From Cercozoa sp. M6MM (Eukaryota; Endomyxa: Ascetosporea): a stretch of 47,138 nucleotides of DNA. The notes beneath the pieces are model-generated. The model was not told where the DNA came from. It did not search any database and worked only from the letters and a program-made list of their open reading frames with translations. The position numbers were made by a program, and so were the translations under genes. Every line of letters starts with the position of its first letter. The stretch's first letter is position 1. Of the stretch, positions 12,901 through 23,958 are shown in pieces. Location: assembly GCA_040357565.1 (NCBI GenBank), contig JBDODJ010000083.1, one strand, 5' to 3'.

Positions 12901-15900
12901 ACGTGCCCAGTTGGCGCTGACTGCTCGGATGGTCAAATTCGAGCTGAGGACAACTTCTGGATCGATTACGATGCAGACAGCGGTCGAATTGGCGCCTATA
13001 GGTACTCAAGCTTCCTTAAAACGCATGTTTCTGTTAAAATGCGGTGTCTAGATGCAAGACGGGCGAGCACTGTCTTGCGGTCAGTTTTCTTGTTTTTCGT
13101 CACGAGTTTTGAAAAAACTAAATTCGTGTTGCAGGGCTCGAAGTGTTCAAGCGTGTCTGGTGTTGGTGGTGAACCTCTGCCACGCACGTGCTGGTAGTGC
13201 CTCGCTTCTTTCTATCTGTGTCCAAAGATATTGTCTGTATTTTCAAAGTGGACCGAATCGAGAGTTAGCCGACAGCGTATCCTCAGTTCGTTAAAGAGTA
13301 CTGGAATAGCACCTTTGTGTTGGTGTAGAATGCGCTGTGTGGCGAATGTCTTGACGGCTACTATGAGTGGTACATCTTACCTCAGACTAAAGGGGGGGAC
13401 AAATGCATGAATACGTGTTGTGACAGGGGAAACAAATGCATCAAGTGCGACAACGACGGCAGGTACCTCTTCTTCTGATACCACATTGTCTCACTGTTGT
13501 TCTCAGTGTGGTCGGCAATATCGTTCTTGTGCTGTTCATGTACTTCGCCTACGTTGCGGTAGTTTTTTGTTTTAACATTGCTCATGATGAAAGAAGCATG
13601 CACTATGAGGACAGGTCGTGCACTTGCTGGCGCAAAACTTGAGGTGAGATTTATTGCGCACTCGAAAGATAAATCGTGAGTTTGAGTTCTCTTGTTTCTA
13701 AATCAGGGATGCTTCGGTGCGTATCCTTCTGTATTACGTCCAAATGAGCAAGCTGTTTGCCGGTGCCATCGATGTCTCGATCTCTGGGTATGCGGACCAT
13801 GCAGTGCTTATTTTGCTCGCTACCCTCCTGTCTGGGTAGGTGGCTGGCCAAGCTGTTCTTTGGTCTGTTCTCGCTGGACGTAATGGCCATCACGGGCGGC
13901 AGCATGTGCTACGGACGCGCCTCGTACTCTCACTTTGTGAGAGGTGTCTTTGCATTGAAGAAGCATCGCGTCCCTCCTTGTAGACCAATGACGCGTATCT
14001 GGATGTCGGCATTCACGCCGATCTTTACTCTGGTACAGTCGCAACTGAGGGTTCTTCCCAAGACTTGAATAACCTGCTGAACAGGGATTGCTGGGAGTGC
14101 TCCTCGTGATAAAATTCGCCCTCAACCGTGGTACTTTACTCCGATTTCTCGCTCTTAGTTTCAGATCGAATTTTGCGTTTTAGAGCGATTCGACGACACG
14201 AAAGCTGCCTTCAAACGAACGGTGCAAACAGCTGTTGTACCCTAACGTGTGTGCGTTTATGTGACCTGTTTAAACAGGGTCTGTACTTGCTGATCGGCAG
14301 CTATGCCGCCGTATTGGACGTTGTGATTCAGGTCGTCTTTGGGTGCACCGATGCCGGCTTGGTACTTCCTTGTATAGCGTCTATATAATTATTCGTATAT
14401 ATTGTAACATTGTCTGAATAACTATTATATATATATATATGCATATATTGCAGGATGGTCGCCAAGTGTTGAAGGAGTACCCGTCAGTGTCGTGTGACTC
14501 GTGTATGTTCTTCGCACGGTATCTGATGTGCTGTACTACTTGGACAATGCAGCATCGTATAAGTCGACGCGCCTCGCCCTGGGAGTCGTGGGTCTCGTTT
14601 ATGCACTTGGCATCCCGGCGTGGCTGCTGTTTGTGATGCGACGGCGCCTGCACCGACAGCAGTTGTTCACACTGGAAGCACAGCGACAGATTGGCGTGCT
14701 CACCGAGGTGCAGTCACTTTCCGGTTTTGTCATCCTTTGAACCCGTGTCCGCCACGACTGAAACAGGTGTACCGACCGCGCGTGTACTACTGGGAGGCAT
14801 TCGTACTGCTGCGACGCACTGTACTCAGTCTGTCTGTCAGTCTGTCTGTTTTGTCTTGTGACCTCCTTGGTATGACAGTTGCTCCTGATCATCGTCTTTG
14901 TCAATGTCAGCAGCGACAATACTGAGCAGTACATTCTGAGACTTGTGTATGCTAATAGAACATGTATAAAGTTGATGAAACAGAATGCTTTTCCTGTCGG
15001 GCATTGCGACAACAATCTTCCTGGCGTAGTTTGTGCTGTACAAGTCGACACGTTGTGCTGATTCTCTGTCTGCTTGTACAGCGTCCAGTTGGTCGTGTGG
15101 CCTTATCGCCGCGTGTCTGACAATGCCATGGAACTTGTAAGTTCCAGCAGCAACACTGCTCGTGTTCTTTCTCTCTTTTATTGACTGGTTTGGACTATCG
15201 TAGTTCGTGCTGCTGGCGCATCGCGTGACACTACTGGCACTGGCAACCGCCGAGGCACCAATGTCGCAGACGCAGTCAGATCTGTTCGCATTGTGGATGC
15301 TTGTGGTACTCAATGCTTCCTCTTTTCTCTGTCGACCTCAATTGAACTGTACTGGCAGTCGTCGGGTCTGCTGGTGCTTTCGCTGGTGATGGTGAAGTCA
15401 CTCGAGTGGCGTCATCACATGCAGTTGCAGGTGACTTTACTCTGCTCTGCTTTCCTGTACCAGACTGCTTGACTGTGCCGTATGTGTCTGTAGGGACAAG
15501 CACTGCCGTGGCAGACTGAGAGTGCCTCGCTTCTGAGCAGGGGTAGCACTGGTTCTTCTTGTGTTTTCTTCAACAGTGGACCTCTGCTCGATACAGCAAT
15601 CGCCTCGGTGGCCGAGTGCTTCACGTGTGCTCCTCTGTCGCGTGTTACTCTGAAAGACCGCTCACTGGACCAGGTGCTGTCGACGCGACTTGTGACATCG
15701 ACTGACTTTGACGTGTTCGAGCAAGGTTTTTAACTTTCTTTCGATCTTGCTTTGCTCAAAGACGCGTGTCCTTTTTCATAGGCGGTGGTGACTTATTGAA
15801 TTCCGAAGTGGTTACGGTAAGTCCTGTCGACACTGATACGTGTTTTGTCAGTGCAAAGTCAGTGCAATTTTGGTTCTGTGTATGGTAGAGTCCAGTTGGA

Positions 15901-16108
15901 CAGCACGCTGCTCAGGTCGGTTGTTCATATCTCGCCTTGTGTGTATAGCTTTATCGATTCTGATTGTGCGATATGACAGTTCTTTGGTGGTCTGCGCACG
16001 CTGCCTTACGACGTCTTTGACATCGAGAGCAGTCGCGTGCACGTGCAGGAGGTCGCTTTGGCGGCGCTTGATAACGCCGGCGAACCAGACACCAAGAGTC
16101 AGCGCTAA
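3355..16108 (+). CDS. Giant multi-exon surface protein: signal peptide, long ectodomain, Cys-rich modules, multipass membrane domain
   Basis: The ATG at 3355 starts a clear signal peptide (MPAVWQAALVLLLAWLSSVR). Dozens of short exons follow. The ectodomain is beta-rich and has N-glycosylation sequons but no domain I recognise. From about 12.2 kb it becomes Cys-rich, for example CIPCDPFTFTDLSG and CLTCPVGADCSDGQ, the spacing of EGF/GCC2-GCC3 (ephrin-receptor-like) modules. From 13.5 kb hydrophobic helices begin (GNIVLVLFMYFAYVAV, WLAKLFFGLFSLDVMAI, LLGVLLVIKFAL, ALGVVGLVYALGIPAWLLFV, WEAFVLLRRTVLSLLLII). The WLAKLFFGLFSLD and YYWEAFVLLRR motifs match the TRP-like C-terminal domain seen after GCC2/GCC3 modules in many protist proteins. 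The last exon ends AGEPDTKSQR at TAA 16106-16108. It may be an adhesin, sensor or channel. It could be two genes, but I found no convincing internal stop plus new signal peptide. Confidence 0.6.
4089..4220 (+). repeat. (GT)n microsatellite with a 10-N gap, intronic
   Basis: A GT run starts directly at a plausible 5' splice site (exon ...CTACCCTG) and is interrupted by 10 N at 4149-4158. Its true length is unknown. Confidence 0.9.
6802..6923 (+). repeat. (GT)n microsatellite with a 10-N gap, intronic
   Basis: A near-pure GT array with 10 N at 6850-6859 is followed by a CTGTAG acceptor. A shorter GT run lies at about 6551-6576. Confidence 0.9.
12180..13480 (+). other. Cys-rich juxtamembrane segment of the giant surface protein
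   Basis: Several exons encode evenly spaced Cys with Gly/Thr/Pro loops: CEAGTYAAV...CIPC, QCNKCYGYN, CQECPRGQYSP...CLTCPVGADC, CGECLDGYYEW and GNKCIKCDNDG. This is the C-x2-C pattern of GCC2/GCC3 or laminin-EGF-like modules immediately before the first membrane helix. It is probably a disulphide-bonded stalk. Confidence 0.65.
13495..15430 (+). other. Multipass membrane domain of the giant surface protein
   Basis: About six to eight hydrophobic helices lie on separate small exons, the last being FVLLAHRVTLLALATA, LFALWMLVVLN and SGLLVLSLVMVKSL. A conserved DGRQVLKEYPSVSC loop lies between helices at 14454-14500. A cytoplasmic tail of about 150 residues follows. The exact helix count depends on the splicing. 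Confidence 0.6.
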
Positions 16109-16372
16109 CCACTACTTGTGCTTGTACACTGTATGGTCCGTCCAGCGCGGTGGTTGTTGTTTTCCGTTATTGGGGCACGTGGTCGCCGCTCGATCTTTGA
16201 GTGACCAGCAACCATATGAGTTGTGACCTTACCAAGTCAACACTGCACTGTTTCAGTCGAAGATCGATCAGCGACTTTACCCAGTCGTGGATCACTCAGT
16301 CTTAATATTATCAAGTAGTGATCACTGGTGCTGTTTGCTTGACTTCGCACGTTGAGATTAGAGTAGTCAGGC
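16109..16372. other. Intergenic region between the two large surface-type genes
   Basis: The 264-bp stretch has no open exon-like segment that I can support. It must hold the 3' end of the upstream gene and the promoter of the next. No clear motif stands out. Confidence 0.5.
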
Positions 16373-17418
16373 ATGCGAGGCCTGTGGGCTGTGTTGCTTG
16401 CGGTGCCTGCGCTTGTCAGGGCCCAGTATGTCTGCTTGTCTTTTTTTCTGTAGTTTCTGTGCAGTTTCTTCCCACTTTCGCTGTCTAGGTTAGCAGTCAG
16501 CGTCAGTAGCAGCTCTTTTACGAGCGTTTACCTGAATGACACGGTATTTTGCAATTCAAGCTCGTGATTAGCCCTTTCTCAAGTGACCCACCCCGTGGCA
16601 GAAATCCGTGTCCTATACTGTGTCGGGTGGAGCTGCTGGCACCGATTTTGATGAAGTATGTGCCCTTCTGTCCCATTTCTGGCTTACCCTGCAAGACACT
16701 TGCTTTCGTTCATAGGTGCGTTTGGTGATGCGCAAGCTCGGCGAGTTCGGCGACATTGTGCTTGCCTCGCATACGCCTGTTTCTGGTATGGTGTCGGAGT
16801 CGCGTAAGGCCTATGTGGTGTGTGTGTGGCAATGTACTGTATTACTCCTCTATCTCTGGTTCGGTAGAATCTGGCTCTTTTGAATGGCATGTGGATGTTG
16901 TCCCGGAGCTGTCGAATCGGTAAGTTAAATTAGATTTACCCTTTGTTTGAATCGCCTGACACAACTCGTTACAGCGACTTGAATGATGAGACAATCTACG
17001 TGCAAGGCGCGATGCTTGAGTGTAAATTTAGGAGATCTGTTGCTTCCTTCGGATCTCTCTTTTTACATATCCTGTGTTGTTAAGTGACTGTGGTTCCCAC
17101 TGGCGGAATGACTGTGACGCCGAATATTTTTACGTCGTAGATTAGTCCATCGTTCCCTGTCAGTGTGGTGTGCTTGTTTTTACTCGTTGGCGCACTCAGG
17201 TCCAATTTCAAGATCAGTCGTCGCGGGTTTGGCTTTTCTTCGATCTCTACGAAAGTAGAGGACAACGAGGTACCCATGCCGATGTTATCGCTTCGTCTGC
17301 CCATTAATTGTCTGTCATGCCTCAGGGTCAAATGAGCACATCGTCCTACCTGTATGTTGGTGCGCCAACACTCTTTACTTGGTCGCAGTCCTACGAAACG
17401 CCACTCTATGCGTACACG

Positions 17419-17477
<59 letters not shown>

Positions 17478-20400
17478 ACACACACACACACACACAGTTT
17501 TTGTGTGTCCGCAGCGACATGCACTACTCCGTGAACGATGGTCCGCTTCAGTACATTGCGTCGAATGCTTCCTTCAACGATACGCTCGACAAGTTTGTCG
17601 TTGACTGGAACGCCAATGTACGACAGCATTCATTTCACTGAAATTCTAGCTGTGCAGTTTGTGTACCTCAGGACACGTATTTGTTGGAAACTTTGGACGA
17701 CTTGGAGCGAGTCTACGTCAAATTTGTATTTCCTCATTGTAATGTGCGTGCGTGTTTGTGATGTGTCTGTCATGTATTTGGGTTTGAAGGTTGCCACTCC
17801 GACAAGCATGTCGCTTGAAGAACGCAAGTACTATTACCGGGTACTTATGCCTTTAATATCGTAGAAATGTCCAGTACGCCAATGTTCGAACTTTGAACAG
17901 AGAAACGCCACAATGTCGAAATACGTTTACAAAATGGAGGTCAACCTAAACAAGCCACGGTTTGAGGTACTACCGTTGTTGCAGTCTCCTGCCTTTCTAT
18001 GTTGAGCTTTCGTTCTTGCAGACTGTGACTACGGCGGATCAAAGCGTGTCGATCCAGATGGGCTACTATTCGGTAAGTTACTGCTCGAGATTGACCTTAT
18101 GCAGTTTATAGTTGTTCTCGTTGTTTGTAGATCTACTCAATGCGGGTCGGCGCGTCGTTCGTACTGATGCTTTCATTGTTCTCTCGCATTTTCGGCTTAT
18201 GTTTTGTCCTCTTGATCTAGAAAATCACGGACATCTTCAAGAAAGCGTCGATCGGATCCGTATCGTTGCTCCCTTGTTTGTTCTGAGGATAAATTTTCTG
18301 TCTTGTAGTGGGACCTCCACGCCAGCAAGGTCGACATTTATTTGGCGGCGCCGGATGGCACTCCCCTTACCTGGAGCTCTCGGGTACTGCGAGTTGATCT
18401 TATATGTTGCTGACTCTACATGCACACTCGCACGCAGCAAGAGGTGCCGATTGTTGAGGACTTTGTCGTCGAGGAAAACGGGTCGCCGAATGCTGTACAT
18501 TTGTCAACTGACTCGCGTGCTTTCTGGGTGTTCTGAGCCTCAATTTTGGTCATTTTTCAGACGCTGGAGCTGTCGCTGCCGGTCCGTCCGTTCGCTGCGT
18601 TCGAGACGGAAGCTGAGCCTGATTCTTACAGTATAAATTTTCTTAAGGATGCGCCTTCCCAACTGACTTATATTACTTGGTGGTTTAGGAGTGGACCTGA
18701 TTATCCGGCCCGCCAAGTCGGTGTATGGCACGGACAAGCGCACACATTGGTGGGACTCGAACTCTGCTGAGGTAGCGCTTCTTCTTGTGCGGCCACCCTA
18801 GTTTCGCTGATGACTCGTGTGTCTATGTGTTTGTGTGTATGTGTGGTAGTACCGCACAAAGATTAAAATCGAGAAATATGAGCTGCCAGTGGACCCGGAG
18901 AAACTGTTCACGGCAGGCGTGGCCGACAACAAACTGTAGCGGGACAGCCTATCGATAATGTGATCGATCAGTGACTGATTGTGGTGACGCAGATACCTCG
19001 GTCTGGAGGACTTGTCGTTGAACACACTGACACTGGGTCTGCCTGACAGGTACTGCCCAAGTGTGTCACTCCTGTGTTTGTCACCTTACTCTTTGGTTGT
19101 TGTACCTCCAGCTTCATTGACGGAGTGCAACTGGTGCAGCAGATGTCGGTCTACCTGCAACTCGGGTACTGATAGAGACACTTTGGGCGCCCCCCCCCCC
19201 CCCTGTTCCTTTTATTTCTTGTTTGTGTAGACGCAATCCAGCCAAGCTGCTGATCGACCACATGGATGTGTACGCGTGCAGATACTGTAAAAAGTGGAGG
19301 ACATAGATATGCACATGTCTGTGTGTGTGTGTGTGTGTGTGTACACAGACCGAACGAATCGACAGTGGACGTGCTGCTGGCGCCTGACAAGTTGCTGCAC
19401 CTGGATGGTCAGTACGGACGCAAGAATGTAGGCAGTCTCTCGCCTCCTATTGTCCGACACCCTATCCCCTTTTCCCGTAGTTCTACAAGGTCTATGTGGA
19501 GGTGCACGGCAATGCGACGTTGTTCACGGTGGACCCTCAGGACAACTTGTACCTACTGCCGGTCCAGGTGGCCTTTGGACAGACCGCCGATGATCTCGAG
19601 AATGGCGGAGGCAATGGCGGCGGCGGCGGCTTTCCCAAGTGGCTCATCTACGTCTTTGTGGCCGCTCTCATGTGCGGCCCGGCCACGTGCGCACATCTCA
19701 AGTACTACCCCCACTTTGCCCCCTACCCCTACCCCTATGTCTACCACCCTCCCCCTACCCTACCTCCCACTCCTCCCAGGCGACGAGCAGCTGTGCGAAA
19801 CCGCGAGCGACAGGAGCGAGCCGAGACACGCGAAGCTGTGCTTTCTTCTTTTGTTAGACTGTGTGCAGCCTTAATTCTGTGTTTGGTTGCAGCCTTAATT
19901 ATGTGTGTGTGCAGCCTTAACTATGTGTGTGGCAGCCTTAACTAATCTGTGTGTGTGTGCAAACAGGAGGAGCGACAGGCCATTGCGGGTGCGCAGTCGG
20001 CGCTTCAGAAACGCAGCGCTGTCATGCAGCAGGCCGCGCAGGTTCCCCACCCTACTCTCTACCCTACCCTACCCTCTACCCTACCCTACCCTCTACCCTA
20101 CCCTACCCTCTACCCTACCCTACCCTACCCTATCCCCCTTTACCCCCTCTCAGATCACAGCCGCCTGCAAGGAGGCCAACGTGGTGGTTGCCGGCGTGCA
20201 ACAATGGCACTACTCGGACCGGTCGCGACTGACGGTAGCACGTGTCTCCATTGATACTGACTGAGTGACTGGATGACTGGATGACTGGGTGACTGGGTGA
20301 CTGAGTGACTGGGTGACTGGTGACTGGGTGCACTGCAGAAGGGCAAGACGTTCTCGCTGGAGACGGATGCGCGTGCGTATGCCAAGGACCGGCAGAAGGG

Positions 20401-21715
20401 CTTCAAGTGCAACCTCGACTTTGGTGCCACGGTGCGCTTCACGGGTGGCGACATCAATGACGTCGTGGCCGACTCGCCGCCCTGTACTGTCCCTGTCCTA
20501 CTACTGCCTGACAGTCGTGTTTACTACCTGATTTACTACCTGGTGTACCTGGTGTACTACCTGGTTTACTGCCCTGTTTGGACAGGCTTCAACATCTCGG
20601 TGAACGACGACTGCTTCGTCGCTGTGCTGGGTATATTGCAAGTGGGTATGGGGGTATGCACAGGGGTATAACGGTAGTGTGCTGCAGAGGGCACCCCGTG
20701 CACGGTCAAATTCGACAACGACAGCGCTCGCATCTTCCATGGCGGTACTTGATTTACTCTCGCTGTAAACCACCCCCTACCCCCTCCCGTGTAGATCGAG
20801 AGGAGGCTTCGCTGCAGTTTGATTTTGCTGCCAACACTTGGCGCACTCAGGGTACTACCTTGTTACTATAGTTTCGGGGTGAAGAGGGAGCTAAAGGGGG
20901 ATGTTAAAGGGGTTAAAGGGGGAGTTAAGGGGGGGTTAAACTGTTCAATACTGCAGGCCACAGCAGTGACACGCAACTGCACGCAATGTTGAATTCGCAG
21001 TGTCAGAACACTCTGCATGTATATCCCTCTTTGTTCTTTGTTTCAATCGAGGGTGATCTTTGAGTAAGAAAGTCTGTTTCCATAGGTGACCGTGGGTCAG
21101 GTGCCGCCGTTTGGTCTCTTGCTATCGCAGGTATCTTTCTTACCCTTTTTTACCCCCTCTTGATATACTTTGACAATGCAACCCTTCAGGTGGGTGCCTG
21201 GATTGCTGCACTCGCTTTGTGGCGTCGCAATGATACTGTACCCCCCCCCTCCTCCTGTTGTACCTACAGACAGTATCACGTTTGACTGGACCACTGTGTC
21301 TTAGGAAGAGACTCAAGCACGCGAGACGTTTATGCAAACCAACTTGGCTGCTGTGTCTGCACAGGAGACCAACTTACTGGTACTTTAGTGTCTGTCTATC
21401 CTGTACTCTTCTGTCTGTGCTGTACCTTACCCCCCCCCCCCCCCCCCGGATAGAACTCGTACCGCGGCCGTCTGTTGTCGTCGTTGCCGTCGATTTGTGC
21501 CGCGTGCAGTCAGACGGCGTCGCTGCGTGTCTGTGGTGTGTGTGCGCACTCGTGGTACCTCGCACTTCTTGCAGTTCCAGTGCAGAAGCAAGACATGAAG
21601 CATATGATGCTTGTGCCCAACAGGTGCAGCAACTGTCTCAACCAGTCGTCCTGTCCCAACAATGGTACACACGCTTTCTGTACATGTCTGTGTTTGAGTG
21701 TCTGTTTTGTGTCTG

Positions 21716-21775
<60 letters not shown>

Positions 21776-22095
21776 TAGCGTTTTGGTTGTGTGTGCAGGC
21801 TCACATCGTCCGCTCTTCGCACCGAACGAGATCGCCACGGCCGAACCAGTACATTGACCTTTCTTTTCAAACTGGGAACGAGAGGCATTGGTGTGGCAGG
21901 ATGGCGGTCCCGAGGGCGAACAGCTACGCATTATTCGTGCGGAGAAGTACATCTTCTACTGGCTAACTATGGGGTGATACTCATTATTATGGCTTGTTTC
22001 TGCACAGACAACGCTCCCAGCAGTCGGCCGCTCAGGTGTTCACGCAGATTCAGGGCCGCTTCGAGCAACGCCGTCAGCAGCTCCTCATGCTGTAA
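16373..22095 (+). CDS. Secreted/type I membrane protein of unknown family, with signal peptide and one membrane segment
   Basis: The ATG at 16373 gives MRGLWAVLLAVPALVRAQ, a textbook signal peptide, followed by a GT donor. Exons downstream encode a beta-rich ectodomain (for example VEENGSPNATLELSLPVRPF and ETVTTADQSVSIQMGYYS) with sequons. A Gly-rich hinge at about 19600-19630 (NGGGNGGGGG) precedes one hydrophobic helix (KWLIYVFVAALMCG). After it come Arg/Glu-rich coiled stretches (RRRAAVRNRERQERAETRE and ERQAIAGAQSALQKRSAV), then domains with paired Cys (DDCFVAVLEGTPCTVKFDND), and a helical end (GRFEQRRQQLLML) at TAA 22093-22095. I recognise no family. The layout resembles the upstream giant gene in having a signal peptide and a long ectodomain, so the two may act at the same surface, but that is inference. 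Internal exon borders are approximate. Confidence 0.55.
17424..17496 (+). repeat. (CA)n microsatellite just upstream of a 3' splice site
   Basis: About 70 bp of CA with a few CG variants end 20 bp before the CCGCAG acceptor. Confidence 0.9.
20048..20145 (+). repeat. CCCTA/CTACCCTACC minisatellite (telomere-like C-strand motif), intronic
   Basis: Repeated CCCTACCCTCTA units fill an intron of the unknown membrane protein, just before a CTCAG acceptor. CCCTA-rich tracts also sit at about 19690-19780. Confidence 0.85.
20258..20333 (+). repeat. GACTGGGT/GACTGGAT octamer tandem repeat, intronic
   Basis: About nine copies of an 8-bp unit (GTGACTGG variants) make up most of a short intron ending in CTGCAG. 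Confidence 0.85.
20520..20580 (+). repeat. TACCTGGTxTACTAC tandem repeat, intronic
   Basis: Imperfect copies of TACCTGGTTTACTAC fill the intron before the TTCAACATCTCG exon. Confidence 0.7.
20877..20943 (+). repeat. G-rich GGGGTTAAA tandem array, intronic
   Basis: Repeated GGGGGTTAAA-like units lie in an intron on the coding strand. They have the opposite strand sense to the CCCTA array nearby. Confidence 0.75.
21719..21773 (+). repeat. (GT)n microsatellite, intronic
   Basis: About 27 GT units lie in an intron near the 3' end of the unknown membrane protein gene. A 17-C run lies at about 21431-21447. Confidence 0.9.
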
Positions 22096-22809
22096 GCACG
22101 TGCGGTGCGTCCATTGATAATTTATATCCGCGCACGTGATCCCTCCGTCGGTCCCCGGGCTATATTGACTTTTTTTCAAAGTTATTAATCAACTTTCCGA
22201 CGGTTAAATTCAAGTCGAAAGTCCGAGTAAAGTTAGTGACTGTGTTATTGCTGAGCTGGTCGAACAAACGCAAGCGCGTATGGTGCTGTCGCTGTTGATT
22301 TAATTTAAGAAGTCGATGCTGCCTGATGTTTAGTCCAGGGCGGGGACCCTGTTCGTCAGCGCAGTTGGCAGTCGGTTTCTGCAGATCGATAAGCAAGCTG
22401 AATGTTACTTACTGTACCTGGAACGTTTAGCAAAGTTCTGGACGCAGACAGCATTTCTAAGGATCGTTGAGCTTTATGTTGAATAAACTTGGCTACGTCA
22501 GTTGTTTCTCACAAGAACGAACATGTCGCAAGCCCCACATAAGCTTCAGTTGCGCGCGCAACACCGCTGGTAGCTGGAGCCTGAGTTTATTGTTTTCTTC
22601 TGCCACAAAGGCTGGCTTACTAGGGCAAAAACGTTGTGAACTGGACTTGGCGTTTTCACGGCATCGACGTTGACGCCTGAAGGAAGGTCATGCAGTTGGC
22701 ACGTCACTCAAAAGTTGCGCTCGCCACTGGTTTCGGAGAATCAGTCGGCACATTTCTCTCAAAGGTATTGGTCTAGTCTGTTTTAGCCGGCACCGATCTT
22801 ACAGTTCCA
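22096..22809. other. Intergenic region, no confident gene
   Basis: In 714 bp I see only weak candidates: a short frame at 22524 (MSQAPHKLQLRAQHRW) before a GTAG, and one at 22690 (MQLARHSKVALATGF) that runs into the first ATG of the next gene after a possible splice. Either may be a 5' UTR or upstream ORF of the Gly/Tyr-rich gene. No RNA gene is recognisable. Confidence 0.4.
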
Positions 22810-23958
22810 ATGAAAATCCTTGCTGCTGCCGCGCTGTTGGTATGATACGATATGGGCTTCCTGATCGTTGTGACAAAGAGAGTGTGCAGGGAGTTTTTGG
22901 CACCGACGCCACTCTCGCACCTCGCGGTGGGTATGGAACTTACGCGTTCCAGTACGGACGGCCTTACTCTGGCTACTCTGGCTACTCTGGCTTTGGTTGC
23001 CGTCCCTATTCTGGCTACTCGGGCTGCTCTGGCTTTGGCGGATACGGTTTTGGTGGCTACGGCTTTGGTGGCTACGGCTTTGGTGGTTACAACGCCTGCG
23101 TTCCGTACGGTCAGTGCTGCGCACCGACATACGCGTACCGAATCTCTTTTTATTTCCTTCTCAATGACACGGGGACTCGACTGGCTTTAAAACTACGTTG
23201 TGGGCAGATACGGAGGGTACAACGCGGGACGCTACGGTGGCGCTCTCGTGCCTGCTGGCTATGGTACTACTTAATTTAACCTCAATGCCTATTTGAGTTA
23301 CAGTAGCAATGTAAATATCTTGTACTGTCCATTTTGAGACAGGTCATGGCGGGTACGGAAACTGCGGCGCCGTCTGTCGCAGTGACTATGGTTATGGTAC
23401 TGATTTGCATTGTGTATTACAGATACTGTAAGCTGCATTGATGAGGTACTTTGTGTTGAATTTGAAGGCCAAAATGGATACCGCAACTCCCGTAAAGTAC
23501 ACCTATCGGACGATGTAAATTACTATGTGTAGCTTTTACGCAATACTGACCCTCATGAGCAGGCCAGATTGCGCCGTTGAGTATGCGCGAGATGGCCAGT
23601 ACTGAGAAGCAGCGAAAGATTCGTCAACAGGCGGAATCGTCCAAGAACGTGCAGACTGCCATGAAAGTCGAGCAGTGTAAACATGCATCTTTTCTCGTCT
23701 GTGACCAGAATGGAATATGAACAGGAAATTGATTCGCTGTACTGTATAGCTCGTCCCGATGCCTTCATGTTCTTTGCTGACTATGTGGCCGACATGGAGT
23801 ATGACCGCGTAAGGCTTTTCTCCCGTATTTGGTTTGACCCAGTATAAATTTAATGTCGCCCAACTGGCACTATACAGCTACTGTCGCAACCGGAGCGTCC
23901 GCGCAAAGGTCGCAAGCAGCAAAAGAAGCGCAAGCACCGCGGCAAAGGCAAGAAATAG
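22810..23958 (+). CDS. Gly/Tyr-rich, probably exported, protein with a charged basic C-terminus
   Basis: The ATG at 22810 gives MKILAAAALL, then an intron, then GVFGTDATLAPRGGYG: a short signal peptide is likely. Residues about 35-80 are PYSGYSGYSGFG and GGYGFGGYGFGG repeats with a few Cys. Exons joined in phase continue through GHGGYGNCG and NGYRNS, then switch to a helical, charged part (MREMASTEKQRKIRQQ), an aromatic acidic patch (PDAFMFFADYVADMEYD) and a Lys/Arg tail (RKGRKQQKRKHRGKGKK) ending at TAG 23956-23958. The first half resembles glycine-rich wall or glue proteins, the second half a nuclear or RNA-binding tail. The phase-1 junction in the codon after RNS (donor near 23490) links them. 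If that junction is wrong, these are two genes, the first ending near 23531. The function is unknown. Confidence 0.55.
22969..23090 (+). repeat. In-frame coding repeat: GYS then GGYGF units
   Basis: Tandem 9-bp TACTCTGGC and 15-bp GGCTACGGCTTTGGT units encode GYS and GYGFG repeats. The DNA copies are near identical at synonymous sites, so the expansion is probably recent or homogenised. Confidence 0.85.

Noticed and set aside
20048-20145. CCCTA array as proof of a chromosome fusion or internal telomere
   Set aside because: It is short, confined to one intron, irregular, and one of several such tracts, so local slippage is simpler.
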